Below, in pieces: positions 7,358-11,378 of a stretch of 11,378 nucleotides of DNA. Under the pieces are notes generated by a model. The model searched no databases, was not told the origin of the DNA, and saw only the letters and a list, made by a program, of their open reading frames with translations. How positions within the stretch are numbered: the first letter of the stretch is position 1; every line of letters starts with the position of its first letter. The DNA lies in NCBI GenBank assembly GCA_027604005.1, contig JADGJT010000578.1:1-11378 (forward strand), in the 5' to 3' direction. Made by a program: the position numbers and the translations under genes. The DNA comes from Dinochytrium kinnereticum. Its lineage: Eukaryota > Chytridiomycota > Chytridiomycetes > Chytridiales > Chytridiaceae.

Positions 7358-8471
7358 ATGAGCTGGTTCTCAAAGGCAGACTCGAGGGCGAGCAACTGGG
7401 ACAGGATTGCGCAGAAGGCAGAGTCCAAGAACTACGCTGACAAGGCGGTAAGGGTGTGCGTGCGTGCCATCACTGTTCTCCTGGATGTGGTTGCGGGTCA
7501 ATCCTCGGGGTCAAAAAGCGCACGAAACGTGCCAAGGGCGAAAATGCTCATCATCCTCTCCATTCATTCTGCATCTTCCGCCTTCCCGCATTCTTAAGCT
7601 AAACCATGTTCGTGAACAGACCTGGGATCGAATTGCAGCCGTTGCAGAGAACCGGACGGTGGTTGGGAACCCCCAGAGGGATGCCACTTGGAACAGGTTT
7701 GCTGATCCTTTCTGCCGTATTCCATTCTTTTCTTTGCCCAAGAGAAAGAAGCATTGGTTCATTGCTCTTTTTTCTTTTCCCTTTCTTTTTCGTTGTAAAA
7801 GAATTGAAAGGCTTGCAGAGAACCGGACGCTTGTTGGGAATCAAGCAAGAGATGTGGTGGGTCATCGGCTGTTGAATGCCTCTTACTCCTGTTTGCTGAC
7901 TGAATGAAACAAAGAACTTTGCCATGATCGCCGCCAGCGCCGAACAGCAAGCATGCCAAGGTGAGGTTGAACTTGCACTTCATTTCACTTCCTCTTTCAC
8001 ACAGTGTTCCAGATGTACCGTCTCCACCAACCCATGCCGCTGACAAGAATGCTCATCCCTTCATCATTCCACACAACAACAACAAAAAAAAAAAAAAAAA
8101 AAGGCAACGCCGCTAGGGACATCAACTACAGCGCAATCACAGCAACCGCCCAGCAGCGCAGCCTCCAAGGCTCCTCCCACAACCCCATTCAGCTCATCTC
8201 GCCAGTGCCCCAGCACATGTCCTCCAAGCAAGACGAAGCACTCACTCACATGCATCCATCGCCAGCGGCACCCCCGAAATACCACCAAGAGCCCCATCAC
8301 GCACCCGTGCCGTTGCTCTATCAGCCCCACCACCACCACCACCACCACCCGCAGCAGCAGCAGTCGCACCATGCGCGTCCGCCGCCTCCCCTGACGCTCT
8401 ACGTGCCAGTGCCGGAGCCAGTGCCGCTGCTGCCCAAGTACACGCCCGCAGCAGGGCCCACGCAGCCTTAG
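7358..8471 (+). CDS. Unrecognised protein with 22-residue repeats and a Pro/His/Gln-rich tail
   Basis: Exons: 7358-7447, 7620-7696, 7802-7856, 7915-7960, 8104-8471; about 211 aa. I do not recognise the family. The N-terminal half is a run of repeats whose aromatic residues fall at Trp14, Trp32, Trp54, Phe76 and Tyr98, so the last four are spaced exactly 22 apart. Each unit reads roughly T/N-aromatic-x-x-Ile-x-x-x-Ala-Glu, then Gly-Asn-x-x-Arg-Asp; the best pair contains AENRTVVGN and AENRTLVGN. This periodicity confirms four splice junctions that otherwise look weak. From about residue 112 the tail is Pro/His/Gln-rich, with seven His encoded by CAC repeats at 8328-8348. There is no signal peptide or membrane helix. 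The repeats may form short helices, but fold and function are unknown. A second in-phase acceptor at 8004/8005 would add 33 residues. Confidence 0.8.
7394..8168 (+). repeat. Protein-level tandem repeat array, about five units, one exon per unit
   Basis: Units start near residues 13, 31, 53, 75 and 97; units 2-4 are exactly 22 residues. Introns fall at similar places in the cycle: between A30 and T31, in R56, between V74 and N75, in G90. At DNA level units 2 and 3 share 17 identical bases (7642-7658 and 7813-7829), so that pair may have duplicated fairly recently or been homogenised by conversion. Confidence 0.75.
7961..8103 (+). other. Intron with two in-phase 3' splice sites
   Basis: The donor is GTGAGG at 7961. 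The proximal acceptor (pyrimidine-rich, CACACAG ending at 8004) and the distal acceptor (after CAACAACAAC and a long A run, ending at 8103) are 99 nt apart. They leave the same phase and no stop lies between them. The distal site preserves the 22-residue repeat (Q-G-N-x-x-R-D follows directly); the proximal site inserts 33 residues ending in six Lys. Confidence 0.65.
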
Positions 8472-8625
8472 CCGCAGCAAGGCGGGGCGGATGGCGTCAG
8501 GATGGCGACAGCATGACGCCCGCCCACCCGCGGCTTGCCCAGTGTGAGTCAGTGTGAGCACACCCGGCGGTACCCGCATCCGCACCGCTGGATCTCAGCA
8601 CCCAACCTTATTTGCCGAACACAGA

Positions 8626-8631
8626 AATAAA
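8626..8631 (+). promoter_or_regulatory. Candidate polyadenylation signal AATAAA of the repeat-protein gene
   Basis: AATAAA lies about 155 nt after the TAG stop at 8469-8471 and only about 67 nt before the ATG of the next gene. The two genes therefore seem to share a very short intergenic region of 226 nt. Confidence 0.4.
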
Positions 8632-8697
8632 AGAAACTCGATTGGATTTGTCTGGATTTGCTTTTGTTTTGTTTTGTCTGTTTACGCGGTAACACTG

Positions 8698-10492
8698 ATG
8701 ACGTCAAGCAGCGCATCGCTGGAGCCCCGTGAGGGCTCATCCCCAACGACGGCGTCGCCGGCCGCAACGGCCCCGTCAACCCCCAAGCCGTTCGTGCAGG
8801 AGGCCGGCGAGAAGCTGCACCCCGACTACGCTCTGCTGCCGTCGTTCGACAAGATGTTTGGGGCGGACCTGGAGGTCGGGGACGTCTTTGCGGATCTGAC
8901 GCTGGACGAGACCTCCATGAACACCCACACCACCACAAAGTTCCTCGGGGAGTATTCAAAGGACAGCCTGTTGAAGCAGCTTTCGAAGAATGGGATCCCG
9001 CAGGGGTTGGCCGCCCTTGGGTATACGTGAGTGATGGATGCTGACCGGCTCTCCCTTCTCCACTTGCCGCTTTCGTTTTGCTGACGGGATGATGATGCTT
9101 GCATAAATCACAGAAAGGCGGTGCTTCAACTCGACCTCTCCGATCCCTTTGTCCACCGAGCAACCCTCTCCGACCTCTCCCTTCTCGACGACCATGAGAA
9201 TGATGAAAAGGCCAAATGGTGTCCCCCCCGTCTCCACCCAAAGCCACCATCGCCCGACCACCTCCGACCCCCAACGCCTTCCAGCTCGAGCCGCAAGCGA
9301 TCCACAAGCCCTTTCATGAGCCGTCGACCGACCTTTGGAGCCTCCCTCCTCACCTCGTCGTCAGTGCCGCCAAGGTTGATCAACTACATTCGATCTCACT
9401 TACATGCAACATCGACCACCACGTTCGAGAACGTGGCGCACCCGAGATTCGAGGTCCGGGATTCCAACTTTCTCATCGACGTGTTTGCGAGGCGAAAGAC
9501 GATCAGCGCTCACGACGTCAAGGGATACCAGGACCTTGTTCAAGTCTATGAGGGAAGGTCCTCATCACCTCCGGTCGAGTCCCCACTCACCGTCGCAGAG
9601 GCAGAGCAAGGCGTGTCCATCATGCCGTCTCCGTACGCCTCCGCCCCAGTCGTGAAGCAACGAAAGTACCACATTGGTTCACAGCAGGACGCCACCAAGC
9701 TCAAAACCTTTCTTGACGCTCACTTCCCCTCCAACCTCTCGGTGACGATCATCGAGTGGGCGTGCATGCAGAACCCAAGAGGCGAATGGAAGCTCATCAA
9801 ACCTCCCTGTCCTGGACAAAAGTACCCTGGGTTGGGGGTTGCAAAGTTGTTTGGAGAGGCGGTTGTGGGACTTGGGGTGGAGAGGGGGAGGGATGCGATC
9901 GTGACGGTTCCCGAGCACGTTCATAATGCTCTATTGTATCGAATTTCGGGATACTTGTTTATTGATCCGGCCTTTGCGGGGTACTTTGATGCTCTTTGTG
10001 GTGGGTGGTTTGATTCTTTCTTCATTCCAATCCCCTCCTCTTTCTGCCCCGGTCTAAACCACTGCCTTCCTTTTTTTGCTTTCCTTCTATTTCATAGAGG
10101 ACCTAAACGACGATATTGAAACCCACGGCATCTCCGCCGTCTCCTGGGCCTTCCACAACGGCCACGTCCTCGACACCCAAGGCATCGTTGAAATGTACGT
10201 TCCTACCCTACGCCACTCATATTTTGTTTTTCTCTTTCACATTTCCCAAAATCTCCTAACCTCCCAAACAAACAAACACACCACCAGCTGGCACCCCTTT
10301 GAACAAGCCATCCCAACCACAACCAAGCTCCAATCCTACTTCTCGAACCCAGAGTACCACCGCATCGCAGAGGAGTTCAAGAAACGCTTTACGGGAAGAC
10401 TGAGGATTGATTGGGAGGGTGCCGCGGAGGTGCATCAATATTCTGTGTTTTGGTTAAAGGAGGCTGAGGAGGCTGCTGGGAGAGAATGTTAA
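8698..10492 (+). CDS. Putative GNAT-fold protein of unknown function
   Basis: Exons: 8698-9026, 9114-10000, 10098-10194, 10288-10492; about 505 aa. The ATG follows an upstream T-rich leader; the earlier open frame has no ATG. Residues 1-35 are a Ser/Pro/Ala-rich leader. A conserved-looking domain follows (GIPQGLAALGY, then LDLSDPFVHR), then a Ser/Pro-rich linker near residues 150-185. The C-terminal part resembles the acetyl-CoA fold of GNAT enzymes. PGQKYPGLGVAKL (about 343-355) looks like motif A, and VPEHVHNALLYRISGYLF (about 375-392) looks like the later N-x-x-LY-x-x-x-G-aromatic strand. From memory, uncharacterised bacterial proteins share the pattern SDPFVHR ... NPRG ... PGQ-x-PGLG; I could not check this. 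Splicing at 10001/10098 gives ALCEDLNDD and at 10195/10288 gives VEIWHPFEQ. No catalytic residue can be assigned, so activity is unproven. Confidence 0.8.
10195..10287 (+). other. 93-bp stopless intron with a CA-rich acceptor
   Basis: Donor GTACGT, a branch-like CCTAACC, then an almost pyrimidine-free CAAACAAACAAACACACCACCAG acceptor tract. Its length is a multiple of three and it has no in-frame stop, so retention would add 31 residues before WHPFEQ. Confidence 0.65.
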
Positions 10493-10890
10493 CACACTTC
10501 TTTTTTTTTTTTTTCTTTCTTTCCGCGGGGGGTCATTGGGATTTTGTTGTTTGGTTTGGGTTTCGTTTTAACCTTTCCTATTCTTCACTTTTGTTGTTTT
10601 CTTGTTTTGGTTCAAGTTTGGTTTCAACTTTTTTTCATCACTTTTGGTGTCTTCTTGTTTTGCTTTTGTTCCATGTGGCGCCGACAACCGCAACTTGTTT
10701 TTCTTGGTTGAATGCTTACTCACCGTGCTCCGAGTCCAAGCCTTTAAGAAAGAAGAAAAACAACTCCTGCATCCCACACCCTCGAACCCATCCCATCTGA
10801 TTTCATTCAGTCCCCACCTCCACTTCATCATTCTGACCTCCACCCAAGTTTCATCTATTCTCCTCTCATTCCCCTCAACATGTCGTCTGG
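10493..10890. other. 3' flank of the GNAT-like gene; T-rich, no gene seen
   Basis: After the TAA the sequence is T-rich (a T run at about 10500-10514, then repeated TTTTG/TTTC words to about 10720) and then turns C/A-rich. Short frames in both directions are low-complexity and show no domain. The nearest AATAAA is at 10928-10933, about 435 nt from the stop, so a long 3' UTR or a different poly(A) signal is possible. Confidence 0.45.
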
Positions 10891-10899
10891 TTAAAGTGA

Positions 10900-10926
10900 C
10901 GAACCCTCATGAAGAAGATGGGTTTG
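10900..10926 (+). repeat. Third, degenerate hairpin related to the 88-bp repeats
   Basis: CGAACCC (10900-10906) pairs with GGGTTTG (10920-10926), including one G-T, around a 13-nt loop. The flanks (TTAAAGTGACGAACCCTCA) resemble the TTAAAAGCGACGAACCCTCA of unit 1, so it looks like an older member. The loop differs while the stem persists. Confidence 0.6.
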
Positions 10927-10936
10927 AAATAAAATA

Positions 10937-11024
10937 TACTTTTTCTCGCTTCTTCTTCGTCCAGTGATCCGTCCAATTAAAAGCGACGAACCCTCACAAA
11001 AAAGAGAGTATGCTGAGGGTTTGA
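10937..11024 (+). repeat. 88-bp direct repeat, unit 1, with inner inverted repeat
   Basis: It matches 11291-11378 over 88 bp with about four mismatches at a fixed offset of 354. Inside it AACCCTCA (10989-10996) pairs with TGAGGGTT (11014-11021); the stem extends outward by a G-T and a C-G pair. It does not match a transposon end that I know. Confidence 0.85.
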
Positions 11025-11290
11025 ACCAAAAAAACGCAACGAAAAACAACGACAAACGATCGCGCACGCAAAAGAAACAAAGCAATCCAAAACAAAAACA
11101 TAAAACCCTCCCACACCCAAAACATCTTTCGAGAAAACCACCCCCATCATCATCACGAAAGCGCGCGCAAAGCAAAAAAAAAAAAGGAGCCACACGCAAC
11201 CAACCAAAACAAAAAAAAAAAAAGAGAAAGAAGAAAAAGTATAAGAAACGACAAGTCCTCTCCAACACCTTTACGCTTTCCTTTTCGTTT
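11025..11290. other. A/C-rich spacer between the direct repeats
   Basis: Strongly purine/A-rich on the + strand with several A runs (near 11175-11185 and 11210-11222), ending in T-rich sequence. No gene or known element seen. The minus-strand frame across it is mostly Phe and is a composition artefact. Confidence 0.5.
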
Positions 11291-11378
11291 TACTTTCTCT
11301 TGCTTCTTCTTCGTCCAGTGATCCGTCCAATTAAAAGCGACAAACCCTCACAAAAAAGAGAGTATGTTGAGGGTTTGA
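11291..11378 (+). repeat. 88-bp direct repeat, unit 2, running to the window edge
   Basis: Second copy of the 10937-11024 unit. AAACCCTCA (11342-11350) pairs perfectly with TGAGGGTTT (11368-11376) over 9 bp with a 17-nt loop. The unit may continue past the window, so its true length and copy number are unknown. Confidence 0.85.

Noticed and set aside
8328..8348. Seven-histidine run as a metal-binding domain or an engineered tag
   Set aside because: It is a CAC microsatellite in a Pro/Gln/His-rich tail of a natural gene; nothing else suggests a vector or a specific metal site.
8064..9307. Long open frames on the minus strand across the repeat-protein tail and the GNAT-like first exons
   Set aside because: They are reverse complements of CAC/CAG-rich and Pro-rich coding sequence. 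The + strand has introns in phase and repeat periodicity, whereas these show only low-complexity residues.
10486..10967. Two + frames downstream of the GNAT-like gene
   Set aside because: They are Phe/Ser/Leu-rich translations of T-rich sequence, with no domain and no consistent splice structure.
10891..11268. Minus-strand frame that looks like a Phe-rich membrane protein
   Set aside because: The apparent helices come from A runs on the + strand, and the frame crosses the direct repeats.
10989..11376. AACCCTCA/TGAGGGTT words as telomeric repeats
   Set aside because: They do not form tandem TTAGGG-type arrays; they occur as paired hairpin arms within an 88-bp unit.

Overview
This is a eukaryotic window, most likely from a fungus. 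The genes carry short GT-AG introns of about 43-172 bp, lie close together and all point the same way (+). The protein types fit as well: a fungal PAQR receptor and RING-H2 ligases with Ser/Pro-rich disordered arms. An early-diverging (zoosporic) fungus is my guess from general style, not something the sequence proves. No rRNA, tRNA, CRISPR array or transposon was recognised. Exon models are hand-built from splice signals, reading phase and homology between copies; all phases close, but no transcript evidence was available.

Region 1 (453-4115) holds two tandem paralogs of a membrane-anchored RING-H2 protein, predicted E3 ubiquitin ligases. Each has a tiny first exon that runs into a single N-terminal transmembrane helix, a long disordered arm with conserved short motifs (an RRGS block, an RRWW block, a VLP-LDPEWFPL block, a PPPY motif), and a C-terminal RING-H2 split by an intron at the same codon. 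In copy 1, a stretch that is coding in copy 2 contains two stops but is bounded by a phase-compatible GT...AG. It is either a newly made intron or a disabling lesion.

Region 2 (4346-6620) holds an unrecognised Ser/Pro-rich reading frame, followed by a three-exon PAQR/adiponectin-receptor-like membrane protein (yeast Izh/hemolysin III superfamily) with all three family motifs. The upstream frame ends on the PAQR start codon (ATGA). It may be a separate gene or a long N-terminal extension of the receptor, since a phase-consistent splice exists.

Region 3 (7358-8471) holds a five-exon gene for a small protein I do not recognise. Its N-terminal half is a series of 22-residue repeats (aromatic-x-x-Ile ... 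Ala-Glu ... Gly-Asn-x-x-Arg-Asp), with roughly one exon per repeat, followed by a Pro/His/Gln-rich tail. It has two in-phase 3' splice sites 99 nt apart.

Region 4 (8698-10492) holds a four-exon gene for a ~505-residue protein whose C-terminal half looks like a GNAT-type acetyltransferase fold; the function is not established. The window ends (10493-11378) in gene-free, low-complexity DNA with an 88-bp direct repeat that encloses a conserved inverted repeat, plus a third degenerate hairpin upstream.

A theme across the window is 3' splice sites preceded by A-rich or CA-rich tracts instead of a polypyrimidine tract, supported independently by paralog homology and by protein-repeat periodicity. 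Several introns are also multiples of three with no stop, so their retention would give longer proteins. No functional link between the four regions is evident beyond their shared strand.
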